Shown piece by piece: positions 41,920-49,923 of a stretch of 64,000 nucleotides of DNA. The position numbers and the translations under genes are program-made. The first letter of the stretch is position 1, and every line of letters begins with the position of its first letter. The DNA lies in contig NZ_JBNJLT010000005.1 in the NCBI RefSeq assembly GCF_050113635.1, forward strand, positions 124,001-188,000. The letters run 5' to 3'. A model generated the notes under the pieces. It saw only the letters and a program-made list of their open reading frames with translations. It was not told the origin of the DNA and searched no databases. This DNA is from Marinimicrobium sp050113635. Lineage in GTDB: Bacteria > Pseudomonadota > Gammaproteobacteria > Pseudomonadales > Cellvibrionaceae.

Positions 41920-43293
41920 ATGAACGACGACTCTACCCCACACCCGTTCACAGAGCAGCTTGAAAGCCTGAAAGACTTGGTGTGGGGTGAGTTTATGCTG
42001 GTGCTGATCGTCGGCACCGGTCTCTTCCTGATGGTACGCCTGGGGGGCATGCCCCTGAGGCGTATCGGTACCGCCTTCCGCCAACTCTTTGAAGGTCGCC
42101 GTGCCCGTGGCACTGGTGATATTACCAGTTTCAACGCGCTAATGACGGCGCTTTCCGCTACGGTGGGCACCGGTAATATTGTCGGTGTGGCGACGGCAAT
42201 TGGCATGGGTGGACCCGGCGCCCTGTTCTGGATGTGGTGCAGTGCTCTGGTGGGGATGGCGACAAAATACGCTGAAGCGGTTTGTGCGGTACATTATCGC
42301 GAAACTGACCAGCGTGGGCATCACATTGGCGGCCCTATGTACTACATCAAAAATGGCCTCGGGCGTCGCTGGGTCTGGCTGGGTGCAGTGTTTGCATTCT
42401 TCGGTATGCTGGCTGGCTTCGGCATTGGTAATACGGTTCAGGCCAACTCGGTAGCCGATGCGCTGTCGGAAAGCTTTGGTATTAATTCCTGGGTGACCAG
42501 CGCGGTGCTGATGGCACTGGTGGGTGCGGTGTTGATTGGTGGGGTCAAGCGTCTGGGGCTCGTAGCAGGGCGGCTGGTTCCTTTTATGGCGTTGCTGTAT
42601 CTGCTGTGCGGGCTGACAGTACTCGCGTTAAATCTGTCGGCTCTGCCGGGGGCTCTGGTGTTAGTGGTTGAATCGGCCTTTACAGGAACGGCGGCAGCGG
42701 GTGGGTTTGCCGGGGCCACGGTGATGATGGCCATTCAGTACGGGGTGGCAAGGGGCGTATTTTCTAATGAGGCCGGCCTGGGAAGTGCGCCAATTGCGCA
42801 CGCGGCGGCACAAACCGACAGCCCGGTGCGTCAGGGACTGGTCGCCATGCTCGGGACTTTCATTGACACCCTGGTTATTTGTACGGTGACAGGCCTCGTG
42901 CTGGTGGTTACCGGGGCCTGGGAGACGGGCGCTAAAGGCGCCGTCATGTCTCAGGCAGCGTTTGGCGACGCATTGCCCAACGGTCATCATCTGGTGGCGG
43001 TGTGCCTTTCTCTGTTTGCATTTACCACCTTGCTGGGGTGGAGCTATTATGGAGAGCGCTGTGCACAATACTTGTTTGGCGAGCGTGCCATCAAGCCTTT
43101 CCGAATCGTCTGGATTATAGCCATTCCCGTAGGTGCGAACTTGAGCCTGGGTGTGGTTTGGATCCTGGCGGACATCCTGAATGGCCTTATGGCTATTCCC
43201 AATCTTATCGCCTTACTGGCGCTCTCCGGCGTGGTAGTAGGGCTGACTCGTAACTACTTTGCGCGGGCCAAAACTGACTCCCTGGGGCTGTAG
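41920..43293 (+). CDS. alanine/glycine:cation symporter (AGCS family)
   Basis: A 457-residue inner-membrane symporter. It has the AGCS motifs 'GGMPLRRIGTAFRQLF', 'GDITSFNALMTALSATVGTGNIVGVATAI', 'GGPGALFWMWCSALVGMATKYAE', 'GPMYYIKNGLG' and 'SNEAGLGSAPIAHAAAQTDSP', and about ten to eleven hydrophobic segments. Such proteins import alanine or glycine with sodium. It lies 31 bases after yajC with no clear ribosome-binding consensus other than weak purines. It converges on tusE. Amino-acid import fits the nearby nitrogen metabolism genes, but regulation is not apparent. Confidence 0.93.
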   Translation: MNDDSTPHPFTEQLESLKDLVWGEFMLVLIVGTGLFLMVRLGGMPLRRIGTAFRQLFEGRRARGTGDITSFNALMTALSATVGTGNIVGVATAIGMGGPGALFWMWCSALVGMATKYAEAVCAVHYRETDQRGHHIGGPMYYIKNGLGRRWVWLGAVFAFFGMLAGFGIGNTVQANSVADALSESFGINSWVTSAVLMALVGAVLIGGVKRLGLVAGRLVPFMALLYLLCGLTVLALNLSALPGALVLVVESAFTGTAAAGGFAGATVMMAIQYGVARGVFSNEAGLGSAPIAHAAAQTDSPVRQGLVAMLGTFIDTLVICTVTGLVLVVTGAWETGAKGAVMSQAAFGDALPNGHHLVAVCLSLFAFTTLLGWSYYGERCAQYLFGERAIKPFRIVWIIAIPVGANLSLGVVWILADILNGLMAIPNLIALLALSGVVVGLTRNYFARAKTDSLGL

Positions 43294-43314
43294 AAGGGCA
43301 AGTTAGCGGGGCAA

Positions 43315-43647
43315 TTACAGGCAATTGTCGGGGCGGGGAAGTCCTGCGATTTTACTGGCGACTTTGGCCGGGCTTGGCGGAAAGAGAGACAATAGGTAGA
43401 TGCTGCGGCCTTTATCGGCTCCCAACTGCTTTCCGATCCATTTCACGAGGGGTCTCATGGCGGGTGAGAGTTCAAAGGTTCTGTAGAAGGACCGAAGCGC
43501 TTCAATCACCTCCCAGTGAGCAGGAGTCAGAGTAAGGCCTTCCTCGGCGGCCAGTGCCTCGGCGGCGGCGGGCGACCAGTCTTCCAGGTGCCGCAAATAG
43601 CCTTCCTTATCTGTCTCGAGCAGCTGCTGACCGACTTTCAAGCCCAT
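43315..43647 (-). CDS. tusE: TusE/DsrC sulfurtransferase carrier
   Basis: A 110-residue DsrC/TusE protein. It accepts persulfide sulfur from TusBCD and passes it to MnmA for 2-thiouridine at tRNA U34. The conserved C-terminal tail is present with the single sulfur-carrying Cys109 ('GLPRPDNCL'), and 'AGLPRP' matches TusE rather than sulfite-reductase DsrC, which has two C-terminal cysteines. It starts 1 base after the tusB stop and is the last of the tusDCBE operon, ending 21 bases before the convergent symporter. Confidence 0.95.
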   Translation of the reverse strand: MGLKVGQQLLETDKEGYLRHLEDWSPAAAEALAAEEGLTLTPAHWEVIEALRSFYRTFELSPAMRPLVKWIGKQLGADKGRSIYLLSLFPPSPAKVASKIAGLPRPDNCL

Positions 43648-43648
43648 C

Positions 43649-43957
43649 TCAATACCAGCTCTGAACGGTTTTCAAGGTCGTGGAAAGCGTCACAAAGCCG
43701 TCGTAGTCCATGGTGGTTATCCAGTCCACACTCCTGGAGGTAAGCCCACGAGCATCCAGGTCAGGCCCGAGTGCCGCTACCGTCACACCGCTGTCCGCCA
43801 GTGTTTTCAAGCGTTTCTGGACGGGCGAGGACGGCAGGGCTGCGTAAACGCCATCCTCTATTAATAACAGCGCATCGCCCGGCTGGCAGATGGCCATGCA
43901 GGACACTAGCGTGCTGTGCGTAAACGGCGACTTGTTCACCGTGTGCAAAGTGCTCAT
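43649..43957 (-). CDS. tusB: TusB/DsrH family sulfur relay protein
   Basis: A 102-residue protein with 'MSTLHTVNKSPF' and 'CMAICQPGDALLLIEDGVYAAL', the DsrH/TusB signature. With TusC and TusD it forms the heterohexamer that relays sulfur to TusE for tRNA thiolation. The family cysteine in the N-terminal region is present. It lies 54 bases after tusC and overlaps none, with tusE starting 1 base after its stop. Confidence 0.9.
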   Translation of the reverse strand: MSTLHTVNKSPFTHSTLVSCMAICQPGDALLLIEDGVYAALPSSPVQKRLKTLADSGVTVAALGPDLDARGLTSRSVDWITTMDYDGFVTLSTTLKTVQSWY

Positions 43958-44011
43958 GGTTTTGTTGGGCCTGATGATTCGAGGTTGCAGCCTCTGGGTA
44001 AACGGGGCTGG

Positions 44012-44374
44012 CTAAAAACTCAGTAACTGATCCTGTTCCGACATTAACCGGGCAACAGCGTCGTCCGTCAGTGCCGTAATTGACGCCATGCACAGCTCTT
44101 CGACGGTCAAACCTCTCGCGCTCAGCGAAGGGGCGTGAACGTAGACCTGCTCTACATCGTAAAGCGGTAGAGCGGACAGGCTGGCAGCCAGATTTTTTTG
44201 GGGCAGTGCGCCGGGCGCCTGACCCGAGGTGAGCTGGAAAACGCCGTCATCCATGAACAAGACAGCCACGTCCTGGCCGAACACCGCCGTCGCCAGCAGG
44301 GCATCGAGAGCCTCTCTCGCCGCGCTGGTTCCGTAGGGCGCATGACGCATAATAAACAATAAACGTCGGTTCAT
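44012..44374 (-). CDS. tusC: TusC/DsrF family sulfur relay protein
   Basis: A 120-residue protein with 'RRLLFIMRHAPYGTSAAREALDALLATAVF' and 'VAVLFMDDGVFQL', matching TusC/DsrF, the structural subunit of the TusBCD complex. The ATG at 44374 gives the family start; a longer frame runs into the end of tusD. It begins 19 bases after the tusD stop, and the two are probably coupled. The subunit has no catalytic cysteine, as expected. Confidence 0.9.
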   Translation of the reverse strand: MNRRLLFIMRHAPYGTSAAREALDALLATAVFGQDVAVLFMDDGVFQLTSGQAPGALPQKNLAASLSALPLYDVEQVYVHAPSLSARGLTVEELCMASITALTDDAVARLMSEQDQLLSF

Positions 44375-44393
44375 TCCAGACTCCTGTCGGCTT

Positions 44394-44786
44394 TTAGGCG
44401 CCAAAGGTCACTAGGCGGTCGGCGTGGACGGCGGCATCGACCCACTGGCCTAGTCCGCTCAAGCTGAACTCGGGAGCGAGGTTGGCCACATCGAGCCCGT
44501 AACGATTGGCTTCTTCCGGGTCTATGACACCGCGACGAAGAGCGGCGGCAATGCAGACGACGATGTCCAGGTGGTGTTCGCGGGCGAGGTTTCTCCAGGC
44601 CTGCGTCAAACCCTGTTCGTCCTGGGGTGGCGTAGCCAGACTGTTGCCGGTATAAACGCCATCCTGATAAAAAAACACGCGATAAAGGCTGTGTCCCTGA
44701 GCCAGTAGCGCCCGTGCAAAGCTCAGAGCTGTCTGACTGGCTTGAGCGGTAAAAGGTGAGGCGTAAATCGCAAGCGCGAATTTCAT
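44394..44786 (-). CDS. tusD: TusD/DsrE sulfurtransferase
   Basis: A 130-residue DsrE-fold protein, 'MKFALAIYASPFTAQASQTAL', 'RVFFYQDGVYTGNSLATPPQDE' and the conserved sulfur-accepting Cys78 in 'DIVVCIAAALRRGVI'. It takes sulfur from TusA and starts the relay for 2-thiouridine synthesis. GGAG precedes the ATG. It is the first gene of the tusDCBE operon and lies 98 bases downstream of the yccA-like gene, from which it is separated by a terminator. Confidence 0.93.
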   Translation of the reverse strand: MKFALAIYASPFTAQASQTALSFARALLAQGHSLYRVFFYQDGVYTGNSLATPPQDEQGLTQAWRNLAREHHLDIVVCIAAALRRGVIDPEEANRYGLDVANLAPEFSLSGLGQWVDAAVHADRLVTFGA

Positions 44787-44833
44787 AATCGACTCCGGCA
44801 GTACTCAATACCCGCATGGATCGGATGGCAGCA

Positions 44834-44862
44834 ATAAAAAGGCCCCGGAAACCGGGGCCTTT
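44834..44862 (-). terminator. intrinsic terminator of yccA-like gene
   Basis: Perfect 11-bp stem (44838-44848 with 44852-44862) and 3-base loop, followed on the minus strand by a T-run (plus-strand A-run at 44834-44840). It separates the yccA-like gene from tusDCBE. Confidence 0.88.
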
Positions 44863-44884
44863 CGGACTACCATTATCGAACAGT

Positions 44885-45571
44885 TTACTCGTTGCTGGCA
44901 CCAATTAAGTGCAACAAGCTGGTAAACAGGTTGATGATCGACAAGTAAAGAGTTGTTGTGGCCAGAATGTAGTTGGTTTCACCCCCGTGGATGATGGCGC
45001 TGGTCTGGAACAGAATCAATGCTGACATCAACAGCACGATACCGGCAGAAAAGGCCAGGCTCAACGCGGATACATCAAAGCCAAAGAGGGATGCCCCCAT
45101 CAAAACCAGCATGGCGACAATCATTACCACCATACCGGTGAAGACAAAGCCTCTCAGGAAGCTGAAATCCTTACGGGTGGTCAGTGTGTACCCGGACAGG
45201 CCCAGGAAAATAACGGCTGTGCCGCCCAATGCCTGCATGATAATGGAGCCGCCGTTAGACATTGCCATGTAGTGGTTCAAAATAGGACCGAGACCGGCGC
45301 CGATCAAACCCGTAAATGCGAACACGACACCGAGTCCGGCAGGGGAGTTGGCGGTTCTCGGTAACACAAACCAGATCAGCCCCAGGGCGACGAGGCTCAT
45401 GATCATACCCATACCATGTGGTACGTTCAGCGCCATTGAGATGGCCGCGGCGACTGCACTGAAAGCCAGGGTGATGCCTAACAGCATGTAGGTGTTACGC
45501 AGAACCTTGTTGACCTCAATGCTGTTGCCAATATCGACGCGGGCATTTTGACTGTAAAGCTGGTCTCGCAT
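44885..45571 (-). CDS. yccA: Bax inhibitor-1/YccA family membrane protein
   Basis: A 228-residue protein with seven hydrophobic segments, typical of the BI-1/YccA family: 'NTYMLLGITLAFSAVAAAIS', repeated Gly/Ala-rich helices, and the C-terminal 'TNYILATTTLYLSIINLFTSLLHL'. In E. coli YccA modulates FtsH and stabilises the SecY translocon when it is jammed. GGAG precedes the ATG. In E. coli yccA and tusE (yccK) are also neighbours, so the association is conserved, although here the tus operon lies on the same strand downstream of a terminator. Confidence 0.9.
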   Translation of the reverse strand: MRDQLYSQNARVDIGNSIEVNKVLRNTYMLLGITLAFSAVAAAISMALNVPHGMGMIMSLVALGLIWFVLPRTANSPAGLGVVFAFTGLIGAGLGPILNHYMAMSNGGSIIMQALGGTAVIFLGLSGYTLTTRKDFSFLRGFVFTGMVVMIVAMLVLMGASLFGFDVSALSLAFSAGIVLLMSALILFQTSAIIHGGETNYILATTTLYLSIINLFTSLLHLIGASNE

Positions 45572-45725
45572 TGTCGTTCTCCATTGATGACAGTAATTCG
45601 CTGTCTCAGATCATACAGAGGTGGCGGAACCCTGCCAAGTATTGTTGCCAGGGGTTTGACCACGGCAGAAGGTGCGGGTTCAACGATGGATATCAGGGCC
45701 TTTAGCCTGTTTTTCAAGCGGACAT

Positions 45726-45758
45726 AAAAAAACCTCCTGAGGTTTTCAGGAGGTTTTT
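45726..45758. terminator. terminator downstream of tRNA-Ser
   Basis: Perfect 13-bp stem (45728-45740 with 45746-45758), 5-base loop, A-run one side and T-run the other. It ends tRNA-Ser transcription on the minus strand and could also act on the other strand. Confidence 0.85.
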
Positions 45759-45761
45759 AAA

Positions 45762-45852
45762 TGGCGGAAGGGCAGGGATTCGAACCCTGGGTAGGCTATT
45801 AACCTACGGCGGTTTTCAAGACCGCTGCATTCAACCGCTCTGCCACCCTTCC
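45762..45852 (-). tRNA. tRNA-Ser (anticodon UGA)
   Basis: A 91-base class II tRNA on the minus strand. The acceptor stem GGAAGGG/CCCTTCC pairs perfectly, the anticodon loop reads CTTGAAA with anticodon TGA, a long variable arm follows (CGTAGG/CCTACC-type stem), the T-loop GGTTCGAATCC is intact and the 3' CCA is encoded. It reads serine UCA/UCG-type codons. It is transcribed alone, with a good -10 box upstream and a terminator downstream. Confidence 0.97.
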
Positions 45853-45864
45853 GGAACGGGGCAG

Positions 45865-45892
45865 ATTATACAGAGCTTTTTGTGTGGAGCAA
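45865..45892 (-). promoter_or_regulatory. promoter of tRNA-Ser
   Basis: Minus-strand TATAAT at 45870-45865 with TTGCTC at 45892-45887, spacer 16. The start would lie just before the tRNA 5' end and the region after the -10 is GC-rich (a discriminator typical of stringently controlled stable RNA genes). Confidence 0.6.
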
Positions 45893-45936
45893 GGGGAGAG
45901 TCTGAAAAACTCATAGAATTCACAGGCTTAGGTGTT

Positions 45937-45972
45937 AAAAAAGGCCCCCTCACTGGCAGTGAGGAGGCCTTT
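45937..45972 (-). terminator. intrinsic terminator of rne
   Basis: A stem of 14 pairs with one mismatch (45940-45953 with 45959-45972) and a 5-base loop, followed on the minus strand by a T-run. It lies about 30 bases after the rne stop codon. Confidence 0.85.
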
Positions 45973-46001
45973 ATCAGGATGGCTGTTTTAGCCTTCGACG
46001 T

Positions 46002-49000
46002 TTACTCGCCCGATGGACTTTCCGTCATCGTCTGAGCCTGCTGACGATTGCGTGGGTCGTTGGTGGGGCGACGTAGCGGTCGTGGATTATGGGTCACCGA
46101 GGGCGGCTGTCGGGTATCGAGCGCCTGAAGTTGGGTGATAGCCCGACGCTCTGTCTGAATCTCCGCTGGGGTTTTCGGCGCAGGCGCCAGCCGTGGGTCA
46201 TTGGCAGCCCTTGTCTGTCCTTTGTCGTTCACGACACTGGCGTCGCTAGATGTGTTGGCCGTCGTTGGCTGCTGAGGCGTTGCCGGGGTCGTAGTGGTCT
46301 CTGGTGCTTCTTCAGGTTCAGAGTCCTCGGCGATTTCAGGCGTCTGGGGCTCCACAGGGGCGTTCTCTGGCACGCTCCTGTCACCTTCGGATGAGATGTT
46401 CTTGTCTTTTGCCGTAACGGCTACCTGATCGGACTCCTCACCGTGAGAGGGCGACGGGGTGTTGTCGCGGAAAGTCTTCTCGGCAACGGCCTGGGGAGCG
46501 GGCTTGTTCTCGGTATTATCGGATACAGAGCCATTGCCGCTGGTAGTCACTCGGCTTTCGGTGGGCGTTTCTTCATCGCGAAGCACGGCCGTCGCGGTGA
46601 GACTGTAGGCAGCGCTGTTGTCGCTTGATACCGGGCGCGGCTCACCGACCTGTCGCTGACTGACCTGGGCTGTGCGACGCGGTGCCTGGATGGGGGCGTC
46701 ACGCTCTGAGGAAGCCGGCTCCACGTTGGCAACTTCGGAGGATTTCTCGTTGCGTTTCTTTTCGGGTCCAGTGTTTTCGGACCCAGTGTTGCCAGAGTCG
46801 GTCTTGTCGGACTCGACCTTGCTGGACGCGACGGTGCTAGAGCGCTCGGTTTTTTGAGTGCCTTTAGTATCGGTCGCTTCCTGAGCCACCGGTTTCTCAG
46901 CGGCTTTTTCGCGAACGTTCTCTGGGCGCGTGCGGTCATTCGCCTTTGGCGAGCGGGTTGAGGTTTCCTCAGCAGTGTCCTGATTCGCTTTTACTTCAGA
47001 GGTTTTTTCCAAAACTTCCTCTGACAGTTCGCGGCGGTTGCGACGACGCGGGCCGGACCGGGGGCGACGGTTGGAAGGACGCTTCGGTGGGCGGTTCTCC
47101 TGAGTGCTGTCGCTTGAGTCAGTATTCGAAGCGGAGGCGTCAGCGGCTTTTTCGTTGTTCTGCTCTTGAGGTTTGTCACCAGCGTTGTTGCGGTTGTTTT
47201 CCTGCTTGTTGGCGCCGCCGCGACGGTTGCGACCACCCCGTGAGCGACGGTTGCCGCCTTCGCTGTTCTTGTCTTTGTCCTGATGGCTACCCTGGTTTTT
47301 GTCGTTGGCGCGCTCACCGACTGAGTCGTTACGCTTGTCGGACTTTGCATCGACATCGGTGGCGCGCTCGGAACCACGACGCCCGCCTCGGCGTCCGCGA
47401 CCATCGCGACGGCGGTTTTGCGTGTTGCCACGTCCGTGCCGACTGCGTTGGTGGCCCTGGCTGCGTTTGTTGGAGGATTTTTTCGGCGTTTTCTCTTCGC
47501 TTTTAAACAGGCCAACCAGCAGCGCAACGACACGCTCCCAGAGTCCGGGTTGTTTGGCTTTAGCGGGCGTCGGTGCTGCTTGAGCAGGAGCCGTGGGTTG
47601 AACTGCCGGTTGGGGCAGTGGCGCCGGTTTGGCATTAGCGTCGGTTTCTTCCTCCTGGTGCTCATCGGCGGTGGCGACGATTTTGTAGCTGGTTTCCAGT
47701 GTGCCTTCGTCATCGTCTCGCAGCCGCTGAACCTCGAAGTGCGGGGTCATCATTTCGGCATTGGGGACGATGACTACCCGAGTGCTATTGCGTTGCTCGA
47801 TATTGGAAATGGTTTTGCGTTTTTCGTTCAGCAGATACGTGGCAACGGAAACCGGTGCAATGGCACGGATCTCGGCGCTACGTTCTTTTTGTGCTTCTTC
47901 TTCCACCAGTCGCAGGATGGAAAGCGCCAGTGAGCGAGTGCCGCGAATGGTTCCCTGACCGTTACAGCGGGGGCAGACTTTGGAGTGTACCTCGCCGAGA
48001 GAGGGGCGCAGCCGCTGGCGAGACATTTCCAGAAGACCAAATCGGGAGATGCGTCCTACCTGAACGCGTGCGCGATCCATTTCGAGTGCATCGCGCATGC
48101 GGTTTTCCACCTCGCGTTGATTGCGGGCAGGCTGCATGTCGATGAAGTCGATAACAATCAAGCCGCCCATATCGCGCAGGCGCAGCTGGCGGGCAATTTC
48201 GTCGGCGGCTTCCAGGTTGGTTTGCAAAGCGGTTTCTTCAATATCACCGCCTTTGGTGGCGCGTGACGAGTTAATATCGATGGAGACCAGTGCTTCGGTG
48301 ACGTCAATCACAATCGAGCCACCCGAGGGCAGTTTGACTTCGCGCTGGAAGGCCGTTTCGATCTGACTTTCGATCTGGTAGCGGTTGAACAGTGGAATGT
48401 CGTCCTGATACAGCTTCACTTTGCTGCCAAAGTTGGGCATGACCTGCTGGATGAAGCCGCCCGCCAGATCGTAGGCTTCCTTGTTGTCCACGATGACTTC
48501 GCCGACGTCCTGGCGCAGGTAATCGCGAATGGCACGAATAATGACGTTGCTTTCCTGAAACAGGAAATTAGGCGCTGGGGCCGCCTTTGCAGCGTTGTCG
48601 ATGGATTCCCACAACTGCAACAGATAGTTCAGGTCCCATTGCAGTTCTTCGGCGCTGCGGCCTACCCCGGCAGTGCGAATGATGATGCCCATGCCGGACG
48701 GAATTTCGACACCGGAAAGCGCTTCTTTTAATTGCGCGCGATCTTCTCCTTCGATGCGTCGGGAGATACCGCCGGCGCGAGGGTTGTTGGGCATAAGGAC
48801 CAGGTAGCGGCCCGCCAGGCTGACGAAGGTGGTTAGAGCGGCACCTTTATTGCCGCGCTCTTCCTTGTCGACCTGAACAATAACTTCGGTTCCCTCTTTG
48901 ACGACCTCTTTGATTTTGAGGCGGCCTTCAACATCGTTGGGGGATTTGGTGAAGTATTCGCGGGAGATTTCCTTGAGCGGGAGGAAACCGTGACGCTCTG

Positions 49001-49184
49001 CGCCATAATCGACGAAAGCGGCTTCCAGGCTGGGTTCTACGCGGGTAATTTTGCCTTTGTAGATGTTGGCTTTTTTCTGTTCCCGGTTACGGTTTTCGAT
49101 GTCCAGGTCGTACAGCCACTGGCCGTCGACCAGAGCAACGCGCAACTCTTCGGGTTGAGTTGCGTTAATCAGCATTCTTTTCAT
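46002..49184 (-). CDS. rne: ribonuclease E
   Basis: A 1060-residue endoribonuclease, the core of the RNA degradosome. The catalytic half closely follows E. coli numbering: S1 domain (~37-120), DNase I-like part with the active-site Asp303 ('VSIDINSSRATKGG') and Asp346 ('GLIVIDFIDM'), and the zinc link Cys404/Cys407 ('CPRCNGQGTIRG'). From about residue 530 the sequence is a long disordered scaffold with Arg-rich blocks ('RRSRGGRNRRGGANKQ', 'RPRSGPRRRNRREL') for RNA binding and long acidic Glu/Asp/Ser/Thr stretches carrying short partner-binding motifs that cannot be assigned safely. In many bacteria rne controls its own mRNA through its leader; here the upstream gap is 739 bases. Divergent rluC is the conserved neighbour. 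Confidence 0.97.
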   Translation of the reverse strand: MKRMLINATQPEELRVALVDGQWLYDLDIENRNREQKKANIYKGKITRVEPSLEAAFVDYGAERHGFLPLKEISREYFTKSPNDVEGRLKIKEVVKEGTEVIVQVDKEERGNKGAALTTFVSLAGRYLVLMPNNPRAGGISRRIEGEDRAQLKEALSGVEIPSGMGIIIRTAGVGRSAEELQWDLNYLLQLWESIDNAAKAAPAPNFLFQESNVIIRAIRDYLRQDVGEVIVDNKEAYDLAGGFIQQVMPNFGSKVKLYQDDIPLFNRYQIESQIETAFQREVKLPSGGSIVIDVTEALVSIDINSSRATKGGDIEETALQTNLEAADEIARQLRLRDMGGLIVIDFIDMQPARNQREVENRMRDALEMDRARVQVGRISRFGLLEMSRQRLRPSLGEVHSKVCPRCNGQGTIRGTRSLALSILRLVEEEAQKERSAEIRAIAPVSVATYLLNEKRKTISNIEQRNSTRVVIVPNAEMMTPHFEVQRLRDDDEGTLETSYKIVATADEHQEEETDANAKPAPLPQPAVQPTAPAQAAPTPAKAKQPGLWERVVALLVGLFKSEEKTPKKSSNKRSQGHQRSRHGRGNTQNRRRDGRGRRGGRRGSERATDVDAKSDKRNDSVGERANDKNQGSHQDKDKNSEGGNRRSRGGRNRRGGANKQENNRNNAGDKPQEQNNEKAADASASNTDSSDSTQENRPPKRPSNRRPRSGPRRRNRRELSEEVLEKTSEVKANQDTAEETSTRSPKANDRTRPENVREKAAEKPVAQEATDTKGTQKTERSSTVASSKVESDKTDSGNTGSENTGPEKKRNEKSSEVANVEPASSERDAPIQAPRRTAQVSQRQVGEPRPVSSDNSAAYSLTATAVLRDEETPTESRVTTSGNGSVSDNTENKPAPQAVAEKTFRDNTPSPSHGEESDQVAVTAKDKNISSEGDRSVPENAPVEPQTPEIAEDSEPEEAPETTTTPATPQQPTTANTSSDASVVNDKGQTRAANDPRLAPAPKTPAEIQTERRAITQLQALDTRQPPSVTHNPRPLRRPTNDPRNRQQAQTMTESPSGE

Positions 49185-49923
49185 GCGTTACCTAATGTTA
49201 GTCCGGGCGCCGGGGCGACGGAATAACCAGGGTTAACGCTGTTGTGTTTACAACCTCAGGCAGCGCACGTAATAAGGGCGCTAGACCGGGGAGAGGGCAG
49301 GGGCGAACGCGTGGCCACAGCCTCCGCCCGGCGTGTGACCGGTCGGCGAAGGGGGTGGAATGTCGCCTTGATCTTCATACAATCCTGCTCCATAAGACTC
49401 TATTTTCCGCAGACTCTTTTCTGCTTTGGGCTTCAGGCAGCACAGGCGCTGCGTGGAATCTGGCGTTACCGGGGCCACTGGGGCTCGCCGTTCTGGTTGT
49501 CAGGCGGCGGGGCATTTTGCCCAGGCCTTGGTTACCGCCGGGCCTGCCGGCAACGCGTAGAAATCAGAGTTCTCGCAAAACACGTACAGTGTCAACAATG
49601 GCTATCACGCGGTCGGCGCGATGGTCATGGGGCACCCCGCAAGCCTCTTTTGGCGTCATACGGTGGTGCGGTTTTGTCAGTTCACTGGCCACGACCGGGG
49701 AGGTAAAACGTCTCCTCCGGGCTTAGCGTGGCCCTTCGCTGGCAGCGGTATTTCCTCGCAACAGGTCTCGAATCCTATACCTGTCCGGAAACCTGCCTGT
49801 CCCAGCTGCCCGGAATATATCAGTAATTGCAATGGGCTTCAATCAGAGAGTGTCGGTGGACTCCAGGAAATTCGAGCGGGCCTTATCTCGCGGCGATGCG
49901 CCCTTTGCGCTATCATGCGCGCC
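49185..49923. other. 739-base divergent region between rne and rluC
   Basis: No ORF here resembles a known protein and codon use looks non-coding. In E. coli the same gap holds the rne promoters and a long structured leader through which RNase E represses its own message. Short GC-rich inverted repeats such as GCCGG/CCGGC near 49533-49553 are visible, but a full fold was not derived. A TATCAT box at 49911-49916 lies very close to the rluC start. Confidence 0.6.

Noticed and set aside
49621..49923. N-terminal extension of rluC
   Set aside because: The additional 101 residues upstream of the chosen start have no similarity to the S4 or synthase domains and lie in the rne-rluC regulatory region.
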